DNA from: Planctomycetaceae bacterium
GTDB taxonomy: Bacteria; Planctomycetota; Planctomycetia; Pirellulales; UBA1268
Direction: 5' to 3'
Assembly (NCBI GenBank): GCA_005791575.1
Contig: SXWA01000004.1
Span: 1 to 61,811 of the forward strand
DNA length: 61,811 bases
Numbering within the stretch: position 1 is the stretch's first letter; every line of letters begins with the position of its first letter. The translations under genes were made by a program, and so were the position numbers. The notes under the pieces were generated by a model. The model worked only from the letters and a program-made list of their open reading frames with translations, had not been told where the DNA came from and searched no databases. Shown here in pieces: positions 41,055 through 50,205 of the stretch.

Positions 41055-42692
41055 TCAGGGGAAGCGCACGGTCCGGCTGCTGGAATCCCAGGCCTCGAAC
41101 ACCAGGTGCTCCGGCGACACGCTCTCCTTGCCGACCACGTGGAGCTGGACGTGGACCGCATCCTCGAACTGGGCGACCTCGCGCCGCTTGCGGTTGTTGA
41201 TCCAGGTGGCCACCTCGTCGTGGACGGTGACGTTGAGCCGGGCGATGTCGGTCCGGGTCGCGGCCAATTGCAACGTCCGCATCACCTCGATCGCCATGCT
41301 CTCCGCCGTCTTCACCATCCCGGTGCCGGTGCAGGTGGGGCAATCCCGGAAGATGCTCTTGCGCAGCGAGGGGCGGATCCGCTGCCGCGTCATCTCCACG
41401 AGGCCGAACGGGCTCGTGCGGAGGATCTTGGTGCGGGCCCGGTCGCGCTTCATGGCATCGTGGAGCGCCTTCTCCACGCCGCGGCGGTACTTCTCCTTGC
41501 GCATGTCGATGAAGTCGTTGACGATCACACCACCGAGGTCACGGAGCCGCAGCTGGCGGGCGATCTCCTTGGCCGCGATCAGGTTCATCTGATAGGCGTT
41601 TTCCTCGGCGCTCTTCTCGGTGCGGAACGAGCCCGAATTGACGTCGATCGCCACCAGGGCCTCCGTCTGGTCGATGACGATCGACCCACCGCCCTTGAGC
41701 GGCACCTTGCGCTGGTGGATCCGGCCGATTTCCTCCTCCAGGCCATAGCGGTGGAAGAGCGGCTCCTTGCCGTCGTAGAACTGGAGCCGCGGGGCGTATT
41801 TCGGCATCACCAATTCGAGGAATTCCCGCGCCCGCTCGTAGGCCGCCGGCTCGTCGATGAGGATCCGCCCGACGTCCTCCGTGAACATGTCACGGATCGT
41901 GCGGATGATCATGTCGCTTTCCTGGTAGATGTCGATCGGCGCGGAATACTTGCGCATCCGGCGCACGATGCTTTTCCAGAGGCGCAGGAGGTAGGCCATG
42001 TCGCGGGCCATCTCCGATTTGGTGCGCTCGGTGCCCGCGGTACGGACGACGAAGCCCACCCCCTTGGGCGGCTTGAGATCGAGCATGATGTCGCGGAGTT
42101 CGCGCCGGTCGCGCTCGTCATCGATCTTCTTCGAGATTCCCACGCGCCCCAGGGGCGGCATGAGCACGAGGTACCGGCCCGGGATCGAGATGTAGGTCGA
42201 GAGAGTCGGGCCCTTGGTGCCGAAGCCCTCCTTGATCACCTGCACGAGCACCTCGTCGCCGCGCCGGAGGATGTCCTGGATCGGCGGCTTGACACGTGGC
42301 CGGTCGCCGAGCCGCGGTTTCCGCCGCGTGGCGAGCCGGGAACGACCATCCTCGCCGCCATCGGCACCGGGATCCCCGCCCGCCTTCGCGCCGGCCTCGC
42401 CACCACGAGCGTCGGCGAGTTCGAAGGCCTTGTCGGGATCGAGCCCTCCCTGCCGGTAGTACTGCGGCTCGACGTCGGAGATGTGGAGGAAGCCGTTGCG
42501 GCCGACACCGAAGTCGACGAACGCGGCCTGGATCGAGGGCTCGATGTTGACGATCCGTCCCTTGTAGATGTTGCCGACGTGGTTGTCCTGGCTGGTGCGC
42601 TCGACGTAGAGCTCCTCCAGCACGCCGTCCTCCATGATCGCGATCCGGCACTCCTCCGGTTGCGACACGTTGATGAGCATTTCCTGTTTCAT
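41055..42692 (-). CDS. rng: Ribonuclease G/E family endoribonuclease
   Basis: 545 residues. It cuts single-stranded RNA in mRNA decay and rRNA maturation. Order: S1 domain interrupted by a low-complexity loop (FELADARGGEAGAKAGG region), then the catalytic domain with the metal acids in VAIDVNSGSF and GVIVNDFIDMR, and the zinc-link CPTCTGTG. It has no long C-terminal degradosome scaffold, so it resembles RNase G more than E. coli RNase E. Start ATG at 42692 (MKQEMLINVSQPEE). It is 88 bp downstream of the ptsI stop and 37 bp before the phosphoesterase start on the same strand. Confidence 0.9.
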   Translation of the reverse strand: MKQEMLINVSQPEECRIAIMEDGVLEELYVERTSQDNHVGNIYKGRIVNIEPSIQAAFVDFGVGRNGFLHISDVEPQYYRQGGLDPDKAFELADARGGEAGAKAGGDPGADGGEDGRSRLATRRKPRLGDRPRVKPPIQDILRRGDEVLVQVIKEGFGTKGPTLSTYISIPGRYLVLMPPLGRVGISKKIDDERDRRELRDIMLDLKPPKGVGFVVRTAGTERTKSEMARDMAYLLRLWKSIVRRMRKYSAPIDIYQESDMIIRTIRDMFTEDVGRILIDEPAAYERAREFLELVMPKYAPRLQFYDGKEPLFHRYGLEEEIGRIHQRKVPLKGGGSIVIDQTEALVAIDVNSGSFRTEKSAEENAYQMNLIAAKEIARQLRLRDLGGVIVNDFIDMRKEKYRRGVEKALHDAMKRDRARTKILRTSPFGLVEMTRQRIRPSLRKSIFRDCPTCTGTGMVKTAESMAIEVMRTLQLAATRTDIARLNVTVHDEVATWINNRKRREVAQFEDAVHVQLHVVGKESVSPEHLVFEAWDSSSRTVRFP

Positions 42693-42755
42693 GATTCTCC
42701 GTGCTTTCCTTAGTCGGCGCTTTCCTTCTTCGGCATCCGGCGGGGCGTGGCGACA

Positions 42756-42773
42756 GGCCGCCCGGGGGCGGCC
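42756..42773 (-). terminator. Hairpin between ptsI and rng
   Basis: GGCCGCCC (42756-42763) pairs perfectly with GGGCGGCC (42766-42773), an 8-bp stem with a two-base loop, all G-C. It follows ptsI on its strand. The sequence further down that strand is not T-rich, so it may attenuate rather than stop transcription. Confidence 0.4.
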
Positions 42774-42780
42774 CCGACGC

Positions 42781-44574
42781 CTACGGGGCTCCCGCTCCGG
42801 CGAGCCGGCGACGCATCTGGTCGGTCAAAAAAGCCTTCACCTCCCGTGCCCCCTCCATCTGCAGGGCCCGTTCGGCGATCCCGCGGCATTCGGCGACCGA
42901 AACACTTCGGCACACCTGCTTCACCTCCGGGATGGCACTGGCCGGCACGCTCAAGTGCCGCAGGCCCAATCCCAGAAGCAGCTGCGTGTACATCACGCTG
43001 CCGCTCATCTGTCCACAGACATTGGCAGGAACCCCGGCCGCGCTGGCGATGTCGAATGACCGCTGCAGGAGGCGCAGCACGGCCGGATCGCACGCGTTGT
43101 AGAGATCGGCCACCTCCTTGTTGCCCCGATCGACCGCCAGCGTGTACTGGATCAGGTCGTTCGTGCCCATCGAGATGAAATCCACCTCGCGGATGAACAC
43201 GTCGAGCATCATCACCGCCGCCGGCGTCTCCACCATGATCCCCACCGGCAGGTCGCGGTTGAAGGCGATGCCGTGCTCGGCGAGGTCCTCCATCACGTCG
43301 GCGAGCACCATCCGCGCCTGCCGCAATTCGACGATGGTCGAAACGAGTGGAAACAGCACGCGGACGTCGCCGAGCATGCTCGCCCGGAGGATCGCCCGGA
43401 GCTGGGTCCGGAACATCGGCAACTGGCGCAGCGAGAGCCGGATGCTGCGCAGGCCGAGGCAGGGATTGCGCTCTTCCTCCGGGGTCGACTCGGTGCGCAA
43501 CGTGTCGGCGCCGAGGTCGAGCGTGCGGATCACCACCGGTTTGCCCGCCATCACGCGCACCACCTCCGCATAGGCGGCGTAGTGGTCTTCCTCGGTGGGC
43601 TCGCGGCGGCTGGTGAGGTAGAGGAACTCGGTGCGGTACAAGCCGATGCCGTCGCAGCCGCGGGAGAGGCAGTGCTCGGCCTCGTTGGGAAACTCGATGT
43701 TGCCGGTGATGTGGATGCGGACGCCGTCGAGGGTCTCGGCCGGCAGGTCGCGGAGGGTGTCGAGCTTCGCGGCGACCGTGCGTGCCGTCTCCACCTCGAG
43801 CCGGTAGCGGGCGATCGTCTCCTCGTCGGGCTGGAGGATCACCAACCCCTGATTGCCGTCGAGGATCACCGGCTCGCCGCCGGAGACGTCGGCAAGGAAT
43901 GGTCCGAGACCGACGACCGCGGGAATCTCGAGCCCCTCGGCCACGATCGCGGTATGGCTGCCCGGTCCGCCGAGCTCGGTGGCAAACCCCTGGACGTAGC
44001 GCCGGTCGAGGTTGGCGGTCTCGCTGGGGGTGAGGTTGTGGGCGAGCACGATCACCGGCTGGGAGATCGCGGCGAGCGTCTCGCGGCGCTGCCCGAGGAG
44101 ATTCCGCAGCAGGCTCTTCTCGATGTCGTAGATGTCGTGGGCACGCTGGGCGACGTGGTTGTCGAGACTCTGGAAAACCTTGGCGTACCTCCGCAGCGTG
44201 CGGCTGACGGCGTACTCAGGCCAGAAATTGCGGTCGCGGACCGCACTCACGAGCTCCTCCTGCAGGCGCGGGTCGTGGAGCATCGCCAGGTGGGCTGCGA
44301 AGATCGCGGCGTACTGGTCGCCCAGTTCCGCGCGAATGGCGTCGCGGTTGCGCTCGATCTCGGCGGCGGTGTCGGCCACCGCCCGCGAGAGCCGTTCGAG
44401 CTCCGTATCGACCGCACTGCGGGCGACGAAGCGCCGCGGGATGCGAAAGCCCTCGCTGTCGAGGACCAACGCTTCACCGATGGTGACGCCGGGCGAGACG
44501 GCGATGCCCTGGAGTTTCAGCATGGGCGCATCGCGTCCGCCGGCAGCGGCATCGACCGGCGACCCGTCGTCCAT
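42781..44574 (-). CDS. ptsI: PTS enzyme I (phosphoenolpyruvate-protein phosphotransferase)
   Basis: 597 residues. It autophosphorylates from PEP and passes the phosphate to HPr. The active histidine is His207 in GGPGSHTAIVAEG; the PEP-binding barrel shows IGLYRTEFLYL, VVIRTLDLGADT and GTNDLIQYTLAVDR. The C-terminal CGQMSG has Gln where CGEMA is usual. A 17-residue acidic start region precedes MLKLQGIAVSPGV, which is the typical family N-terminus, so the ATG at 44523 is an alternative start. HPr and IIA genes lie just upstream on the same strand, but no sugar permease is near, so this looks like a regulatory PTS. Confidence 0.9.
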   Translation of the reverse strand: MDDGSPVDAAAGGRDAPMLKLQGIAVSPGVTIGEALVLDSEGFRIPRRFVARSAVDTELERLSRAVADTAAEIERNRDAIRAELGDQYAAIFAAHLAMLHDPRLQEELVSAVRDRNFWPEYAVSRTLRRYAKVFQSLDNHVAQRAHDIYDIEKSLLRNLLGQRRETLAAISQPVIVLAHNLTPSETANLDRRYVQGFATELGGPGSHTAIVAEGLEIPAVVGLGPFLADVSGGEPVILDGNQGLVILQPDEETIARYRLEVETARTVAAKLDTLRDLPAETLDGVRIHITGNIEFPNEAEHCLSRGCDGIGLYRTEFLYLTSRREPTEEDHYAAYAEVVRVMAGKPVVIRTLDLGADTLRTESTPEEERNPCLGLRSIRLSLRQLPMFRTQLRAILRASMLGDVRVLFPLVSTIVELRQARMVLADVMEDLAEHGIAFNRDLPVGIMVETPAAVMMLDVFIREVDFISMGTNDLIQYTLAVDRGNKEVADLYNACDPAVLRLLQRSFDIASAAGVPANVCGQMSGSVMYTQLLLGLGLRHLSVPASAIPEVKQVCRSVSVAECRGIAERALQMEGAREVKAFLTDQMRRRLAGAGAP

Positions 44575-44680
44575 TCAGCAGCCCATCCGATGGACGGGCG
44601 CGAGGACGACTCGGGTTCCGGGCGACTCGCGCCAGGCGTTCGTTGCGGCTCCTGTGGTGTTTCGTGACGACCGAATCGTG

Positions 44681-45196
44681 CTATGCGGTGTCGGCCGCGG
44701 ACGGTTCACCGTCCGCCGGTTCCCCGGCACCACCCATCTCATCGAAGTTTCTCTCGAACAGTCCGCCGATCGCGTCGAGCGCTTGGCCGGCGTCGGGACC
44801 GGTGACCTCGATCGCCACCCGCGCCCCGGCCTCCACTGCCAGCGTCATCACGTCGAGGATGCTCTTGCCATCGACCCGTTGGCTGTTTGCGATCACCTCC
44901 ACCCGCGACCGCCACCGGCGCGCCTCGCGGGCGAGCATGTCGGCCGGGCGGAGGTGCAGACCCTTCGCCATTCCGACGACGAACTCCCGTGACACCGTCT
45001 GCTCGACCATCGTTCCGGTTTCAGCAGGCCGAACGTCATCCGGCCCAACTCCATCTGGCCCGGCCATTCCTCCATTTTGCCCGGCAGCAGCCCGACCACC
45101 CGCAGCGTCACGGTCGTCGGCCGGAACACGCTGCCCTGCTACTCCTCCCCCGGCCGCCCCTCCCCCTTTGGCAGACCCGTGCCCCCTGGCGCTCAT
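44681..45196 (-). CDS. ptsH: HPr phosphocarrier with long N-terminal extension
   Basis: 171 residues from the ATG at 45196, which overlaps the IIA stop as ATGA, a strong sign of coupling. The HPr core occupies residues about 63-155: active His81 in GLHLRPADM, and Ser112 in GKSILDVM at the place of regulatory Ser46. The first 62 residues are Gly/Ala/Asp-rich and unlike HPr; an internal ATG at 45010 (MVEQTVSREF) would give a normal-length protein of 109 residues. The C-terminal 15-residue acidic tail is also extra. Which start is used, or both, is open. It carries phosphate from EI to IIA. Confidence 0.85.
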   Translation of the reverse strand: MSARGHGSAKGGGAAGGGVAGQRVPADDRDAAGGRAAAGQNGGMAGPDGVGPDDVRPAETGTMVEQTVSREFVVGMAKGLHLRPADMLAREARRWRSRVEVIANSQRVDGKSILDVMTLAVEAGARVAIEVTGPDAGQALDAIGGLFERNFDEMGGAGEPADGEPSAADTA

Positions 45197-45669
45197 GACA
45201 CGAAACCGTGGCTGTCGGCCGCCTCCAGCAGATGCTGGATCTCGGCAGGAGCCCGGGCGGCCTTCAACTCCCTGCAGAAGGCGTCGTCGCGCAACTGCCG
45301 GGAGATGTTCTCCAAGGCACGGAGATGATCCCCGGGCCGATCGGGCGGCGACACGAGCAGGAAAATCAACTGCACGGGATCGCCGTCGAGGCTGTCGAAG
45401 TCGATCCCGTCGTGACTGACCGCGACCGTGCCCACGAGTTTGGTGACGCTGGGGTGCTTGGTGTGGGGCACCGCCACACCACGGCCGATGCCGGTGCTCC
45501 CGAGGTCCTCCCGCTTCATGATCGCCCTCACGATCCCGTCGAGGTCACCGGCACCGATGCGCCCGGCATCGACGAGCGCCGTCGCCATCTCGCGGATCAC
45601 GGCCTCCTTCGTGGCAGCCTCGACGTCGGAGCGGATGGCGTCGACGGCGACGAAATCGGAGAACTTCAT
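45193..45669 (-). CDS. PTS IIA protein (fructose/nitrogen type)
   Basis: 158 residues. The phosphorylated histidine is in GRGVAVPHTKHPSV, and the fold matches the PtsN/FruA IIA family (LGSTGIGRGVAVPHTKH, then LIFLLVSPPDRPGDHLRALE). Standalone IIA without IIB/IIC points to regulation and not sugar uptake. It overlaps the HPr gene by ATGA, and the hibernation factor gene lies 108 bp upstream on the same strand, as in the hpf-ptsN neighbourhood of proteobacteria near rpoN, although rpoN is absent here. Confidence 0.9.
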   Translation of the reverse strand: MKFSDFVAVDAIRSDVEAATKEAVIREMATALVDAGRIGAGDLDGIVRAIMKREDLGSTGIGRGVAVPHTKHPSVTKLVGTVAVSHDGIDFDSLDGDPVQLIFLLVSPPDRPGDHLRALENISRQLRDDAFCRELKAARAPAEIQHLLEAADSHGFVS

Positions 45670-45777
45670 GCGGAACGCTTCCGTGGTCGGTTGGCGGTCG
45701 TCGCTAGCCGTGGGAGCTGGGTGGCCCCGCGGAGTCCGCAAACCCCAGCGGAGACCCGGCGGGTCCCCGGCCGATGC

Positions 45778-46098
45778 TCACGAATGCCGCGTTGACTGGA
45801 CGTGCTTGTGGTCGCGGGTCTTCTCTTTGTGCTTCCGGAGCTGCTGCTCCAACTTTTGGGTCGCCCCGTCGACACACCTCCACAGCTGCGCCGATGCCTC
45901 GTGGCTCACCATGTCGTGGAAATGCTCGGCGGAAGCCACGATCTCCACCGTGGGCAGCGCGGCATTCTGGAGATCGACCGTGACGTTGAGGGCGGTCAAC
46001 CGGTCGAAATACCGCTTCAACCGCGACACTTTCGCCGTGATCTTCGACTGGGTGGCCGGGCTGAGATGGCCATGTCGGGCCGAGACATTGATCTGCAT
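45778..46098 (-). CDS. hpf: Ribosome hibernation promoting factor (HPF/RaiA family)
   Basis: 106 residues, the short form. It binds the 30S channel and idles ribosomes in stationary phase. Family features: MQINVSARHGHLSPATQSKI, LKRYFDRLTALNVTVDL, and a basic C-terminus (RKHKEKTRDHKHVQ) that is longer than in E. coli YhbH. It starts the probable hpf-IIA-HPr-EI run on the minus strand. Confidence 0.9.
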   Translation of the reverse strand: MQINVSARHGHLSPATQSKITAKVSRLKRYFDRLTALNVTVDLQNAALPTVEIVASAEHFHDMVSHEASAQLWRCVDGATQKLEQQLRKHKEKTRDHKHVQSTRHS

Positions 46099-46215
46099 GA
46101 GGTGCCTTCCTGTTTCCGGCTGCGCGAAAGATCATATCACCCCAGTCGTGGCGGCGACAAACCATCCGTGCCGCACGGCCGCGATGCCGCGGATCAGCCC
46201 CGGCCGAATGCCGGC

Positions 46216-48348
46216 TCACCGGCCCCTCCCACGACCCGACCGGGCATCCTCGAGCGCGCGTCGCCACCACTCGCTGCCGGTGCGCCGCCTGTCGGGGGAG
46301 GCGTCGGGACGGTAACGGGCCTGGTCCGCCGCCGAGGCGTGGGTGGCTTCGACGAGACGGAGGAGCGCGTAGCGGCGGACCACGAGCGATTCATCGTCGA
46401 GCGAGCCCACAAGGTCGTGGCCGGCACCGGCGGCGAGCTCCTCCGGTGTGAAGCCGACCATCAGCCGCCACAGCAGGTCGGCCTTGCCGGGTGGCGCCAG
46501 GGCGACCAGGGCCTGGCGCAAACGGGCCGCGGCATTGGTACCCCGGGCCAGGGCCAGCGGCACGCTGCCCGCCTCGACCAGTTCCCATTGCCGGTTCTGC
46601 ACCTGCAGCGGCGCGGCATCGGCGACCAGCAGTGCGACCAGCGGCTCGAACCGGCCCAGAAGCGCCAGCGTCGCCGCCGCCAAGGACCGTTCCTCGACGC
46701 GCCGCGCCGCGGCCATCGCCGTGAGGACCGCATCCACCGGCGCGCCGGCCTCCAGCCGCGCCCGGAACCCAGCCGCTGCCGCCCGTTCCAACCGATCGCC
46801 GCCGCCATCGCCGGCCGCCCACGACGGCAGGCCGGCCGGCTCCGCCACGGTGATCGCAGTTGGATCACGGGAATCCCAGCCGAGCCGACGCCGCGATTCG
46901 AGGGCCACCTCCTCCGCAGCCCCGTCCGCCGCAACCGCCACCGGCCTCCAGCGCAATCCGGTTGCGACGGGAACCAGCACGCCGCGCGTGACCGCAGCGA
47001 CGGTCGCCGGATCGTCGCCCGCGGATCGCTCGAGTGTGACCTCGATCGCCGCCCCACCGGAGAGAGCGCCAGCCAGGGTTCCCTGCTGGCCGGCAGCGCG
47101 GATGGCCACCACGGCATCGGGGCGACTGCTGCGGATCAGCGCCCTGCCGAACACGAGTTCGAGGTGCGGCACCTCCGCGCCATCCATGGTGACGACCGCG
47201 CGTGTCCGCGGGAGGAGGCGGATGGTGACGTCCGCAAGCGTGACCTCCGGAGTGCACCCGGGAGGAACGACAACGTCGGCCCCGAGTGGGAGCTGACTCC
47301 CGGGAAGGCCCGCCTGCCACTCCCCGGCGCCCCCCGCCGCGCGCCACACGAGCGGCCACTCGCCGGTCACCGCGACCGTGGCGGTAGGGGCGGTGTCCAC
47401 CGGTGCCCCGGGGACAGCCCCCGCAGGCATCTCCGCTGCGGCAGCGACCGTCACGGCCACTTCGAGCGGCGTCGGCATGGGGCCTGCCCTGCCGTCTCCG
47501 GCGCGGGGGCCAGCGACCACGGCTTGTGGTGGCACCGCCTCACTGGCGTCCCCTGTGGCAGGGGTCGTCGACGGGCTCTGGGCAGCCGCGGCGCTGGTGG
47601 TCGCCAGGTTCTGGTCGACGGGCTGTGGCGGACCTTCGGCAGCGGGTGCCGGGATGCCCCCATCCGCCGCCAGCCCCCCATTGAACACTCCCCCGGCGGC
47701 CAATGGTGGGCCCGCCACCTTCTGCGCGTCGGGCAGTCCGGCGCGCGGTTTGGTCAGAGACAGCGTCAACAGGCCCATCAACGCCACCACGACAAGCAGG
47801 GCCACCGCTGCCGACCCCCAGGCGAGCCACGGGGTCGGTCGGCGGGGCTGCCGCGTGGCGGAGGGCTGCGGCTCGGGGCGCGCTGGCAACCGGCCGCCGC
47901 CGCGCACGCGCTCCACGGGCTCCCGTGGGGCGGTCCCGGGAGGTACAGGGGCGACCTGCCGCAGCGCCGCCAGCAGGCGCGCCCGGCCCTCCGCGTCGAA
48001 CACCGGCATCGCCCCCGGATCGACCGCCAATTCGGCGAGGATCTGGTGGCAGCCGGCGATCTCCGCCAGGTGCGTGTCCGATTCGAGGCAGACTCGCTCG
48101 AACGGCTCCAGCTGGTCCGTGGGAAGCGTGTTGTCGAGGTATTGGGCGACGGAATTGGGGTCGCTGGCGAGCCCTTTGCCCTCCACCCGGGGGGACGGCA
48201 ACTGCGGCCGGGCGATTGCCGCCTCGATCCGCTCGAGGAGCTGGCGGGCGACGGGGCTGGCGAACACCTTCTCACCCAGCGGGCCACGGTCGGCCTCGGG
48301 CAGCACGCCATCCATCCACGCCAGGAGGGTTCGCAGGGTCAGTCGCAT
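46216..48348 (-). CDS. Single-pass membrane protein of unknown function (planctomycete type)
   Basis: 710 residues. Residues 1-120 are soluble helices (LLAWMDGVLPEADRGPLGEK and QYLDNTLPTDQLEPFERVCL), resembling the anti-sigma-like N-terminal region of planctomycete proteins. A helix near 175-195 (LAWGSAAVALLVVVALMGL) crosses the membrane. The rest is a 130-residue Ala/Pro-rich linker, a beta-rich segment resembling a FecR-like domain (TPEVTLADVTIRLLPRTRAV), then alpha-helical repeats. The layout, cytosolic N-terminal domain / helix / outer FecR-like part, suggests signal transfer, but no sigma factor gene is next to it. Start ATG at 48348; an inverted repeat lies directly upstream. Confidence 0.7.
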   Translation of the reverse strand: MRLTLRTLLAWMDGVLPEADRGPLGEKVFASPVARQLLERIEAAIARPQLPSPRVEGKGLASDPNSVAQYLDNTLPTDQLEPFERVCLESDTHLAEIAGCHQILAELAVDPGAMPVFDAEGRARLLAALRQVAPVPPGTAPREPVERVRGGGRLPARPEPQPSATRQPRRPTPWLAWGSAAVALLVVVALMGLLTLSLTKPRAGLPDAQKVAGPPLAAGGVFNGGLAADGGIPAPAAEGPPQPVDQNLATTSAAAAQSPSTTPATGDASEAVPPQAVVAGPRAGDGRAGPMPTPLEVAVTVAAAAEMPAGAVPGAPVDTAPTATVAVTGEWPLVWRAAGGAGEWQAGLPGSQLPLGADVVVPPGCTPEVTLADVTIRLLPRTRAVVTMDGAEVPHLELVFGRALIRSSRPDAVVAIRAAGQQGTLAGALSGGAAIEVTLERSAGDDPATVAAVTRGVLVPVATGLRWRPVAVAADGAAEEVALESRRRLGWDSRDPTAITVAEPAGLPSWAAGDGGGDRLERAAAAGFRARLEAGAPVDAVLTAMAAARRVEERSLAAATLALLGRFEPLVALLVADAAPLQVQNRQWELVEAGSVPLALARGTNAAARLRQALVALAPPGKADLLWRLMVGFTPEELAAGAGHDLVGSLDDESLVVRRYALLRLVEATHASAADQARYRPDASPDRRRTGSEWWRRALEDARSGRGRGR

Positions 48349-48667
48349 GGGTCCGTTCCTGGAACGGTTCGCTTTCGGGGGTTCGTCGCCGCCGACCGCC
48401 GCGATCCCGGGTCATTCTTGCCCGCCCGGCCTGCGGCGAGCGGGCAGGGGCTGTTCACCACCCGCTCGGGGAAAGAGTGCCGCGCCGGCCCTGTTTTCGT
48501 AGCGGGGAAAGAAAAAACCGCGGATCGCGCTGATCCACACGGGGGTGTGCGGCGTATAAAGCGTTCGGAGCGGTCAGGCGCCGGATGTCCGCGGTACGGC
48601 GCCCCCGTTTCCCTGGTCTGATTGCTCTCCCGCGGCAGTCCGGTTTCCCGACCCGTGGTGGGATTCC
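48349..48667. promoter_or_regulatory. Divergent intergenic region with inverted repeat
   Basis: 319 bp between divergent starts. CCGTTCC (48353-48359) and GGAACGG (48361-48367) form a perfect 7-bp inverted repeat only five bases upstream of the 46216-48348 start codon, so it could hide the ribosome site or be a repressor site. GTATAAAG at about 48553-48560 resembles a -10 box for the TPR gene. No gene was seen here. Confidence 0.4.
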
Positions 48668-49231
48668 ATGAACGACGTGCAACTGGTCCACGACGCCTTC
48701 GTGCTCAAGGAATCGGCCGGGGCGATCGAACTCGTGGAGGGTCTGCTCCATACCGAGCAGGCGCCGCCGCCGGCCGTCGAGCGCCTGCTCGACCGCGTTC
48801 TGCACCGTCTCGATCGGCTCGGCACCCCGGCCCGGGATGCGGTGTTCGCGCTGCTGCTCCGGGGTGAGGCCTTGCGGGCCCTCGGCCGACTGCCGGAGTC
48901 GATCGCCGCCTTCCAGACCGTCGCCAACCGGGACCATGGGGTCGTCGCCGCCTGGGTGGGGCTCGGGTGGTGCCACAAGCGGACCGGCCGGCTCGAGCTG
49001 GCGATCGACTGCCTGCGGCAGGCCCTCACGGCCAGTCCCGACGAACCGTTGCTGCACTACAACCTGGCCTGTTACCTGTCGCTCTCCGGCGACGTGGCGG
49101 CGGCGGTGGAGCACCTCACCAGGGCGATTTCCCGCGAGGGTCGTTACCGAACCCTGACGATGGGGGAGCGTGATTTCGACCCGATCCGCTCCGATCCCCG
49201 GTTCCTGGAAGTGACGCGGGTGGCGGTTTGA
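48668..49231 (+). CDS. Tetratricopeptide-repeat protein
   Basis: 187 residues, soluble. Three to four TPR helix pairs are seen (LRGEALRALGRLPESIAAFQ, AAWVGLGWCHKRTGRLELAI, LHYNLACYLSLSGDVAAAVE), followed by DPIRSDPRFLEV, a common TPR-protein ending. TPRs serve as protein-binding scaffolds. The start ATG at 48668 fits the domain. It lies upstream of the shikimate-dehydrogenase-like gene (87 bp gap, same strand), so the two may be linked. Confidence 0.82.
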   Translation: MNDVQLVHDAFVLKESAGAIELVEGLLHTEQAPPPAVERLLDRVLHRLDRLGTPARDAVFALLLRGEALRALGRLPESIAAFQTVANRDHGVVAAWVGLGWCHKRTGRLELAIDCLRQALTASPDEPLLHYNLACYLSLSGDVAAAVEHLTRAISREGRYRTLTMGERDFDPIRSDPRFLEVTRVAV

Positions 49232-49318
49232 ATCGGGCCGCCCGGCAGGCTGCACCGGACCTCTCTTCCCACCGCTCCGACGCCGTGGTTTGATGACGGA
49301 GTTCCGGGGAAAGCACCC

Positions 49319-50167
49319 ATGCCCACGCTCGCCAACGCCGCGCTGCAGGACGTCGTCTCGCTGCTGGGCTGTCCGGCTGCCGGCAACCCAGCGCAGTACC
49401 TCTTCGAACGCGCCTTTGCCGCGGCGGGGCTCGACTGGCGATTCCTCTCGCTCGAAGTGGCTCCGGACCGGCTCGGGGATGCCCTCGCCGGGGTGTCGGC
49501 GCTCGGTTTCCGCGGCTGCATTCTCGCCGGTCCGCTCCGCCGCCAGGCGCTCCCGCTGATGGGGCAGTCCTCCCCTTCGGCCTCCTTCGCCGGTGCCGCG
49601 AGCCTGGTGCACACCGGCCCCGAGGGACTCCTCGTCGGCCACATGACCGACGGGCGTGGCGTCCTCGCCGCCCTCCGCATGCATGCCGAGATCAGTGCCG
49701 AGCATGTCTTCGTGCTCGGCGCCGGGGCCGTGGGTCGGGCGGCCGCCCTGGAACTCTCTTTGGCGGGGGCGAAGGAGATCCTCGTCGCCAACCGCTCCCC
49801 CGAGCGCGCAGCGGCGCTCGTCGACGATCTCAACGCCATGGGCCGGGCGCAGGCGGCGGTGATTCCCTGGCACACGGTGATCGACATCCCCGAACGGGTG
49901 CGTGTGGTCGTGGCCGCGATCCCCGCGGCCGGCGGCCGGACCGCCCCCGACCTCCGCGGTCTCCGCGGCGATCAGGTGGTGGTCGACACCGCCGTCGCAT
50001 CGGGGCCGACCGCGGTGACACTCGCCGCAGCCCGCGCCGGAGCGTGCGTCGTGGACGGGCTCGAGGTCCACTGCCATCGCACGGCGATCGACTTCCAGGC
50101 CTGGACCGGCCTCGAAGCCGACACCGACCTGCTCCGTGAGGCACTCGACGAGTTCCTCGACGCCTGA
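49319..50167 (+). CDS. Shikimate-dehydrogenase-like NAD(P)-binding protein lacking usual substrate residues
   Basis: 282 residues. The C-terminal Rossmann domain is clear: VFVLGAGAVGRAAALELSLAG and VANRSPERA, where the Arg after Asn suggests NADP. The N-terminal domain has the right layout, but AroE hallmarks differ: the Ser-x-Ser pair of the substrate loop is absent (region 20-27 reads AAGNPAQY), the catalytic NVTxPxK lysine motif reads GCILAGPLRR, and NTDG reads MTDG (only the Asp111 position is kept). So it probably does not reduce 3-dehydroshikimate efficiently and may act on another substrate. It could also be a genuine AroE with unusual spelling. Confidence 0.7.
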   Translation: MPTLANAALQDVVSLLGCPAAGNPAQYLFERAFAAAGLDWRFLSLEVAPDRLGDALAGVSALGFRGCILAGPLRRQALPLMGQSSPSASFAGAASLVHTGPEGLLVGHMTDGRGVLAALRMHAEISAEHVFVLGAGAVGRAAALELSLAGAKEILVANRSPERAAALVDDLNAMGRAQAAVIPWHTVIDIPERVRVVVAAIPAAGGRTAPDLRGLRGDQVVVDTAVASGPTAVTLAAARAGACVVDGLEVHCHRTAIDFQAWTGLEADTDLLREALDEFLDA

Positions 50168-50205
50168 CCGGCCCGCGGGGGGAAACACGCGCCGGGGCCC
50201 CGCGC

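Noticed and set aside
48455..50188. 577-codon minus-strand frame
   Set aside because: Antisense to the TPR and AroE-like genes, both of which show clear domains.
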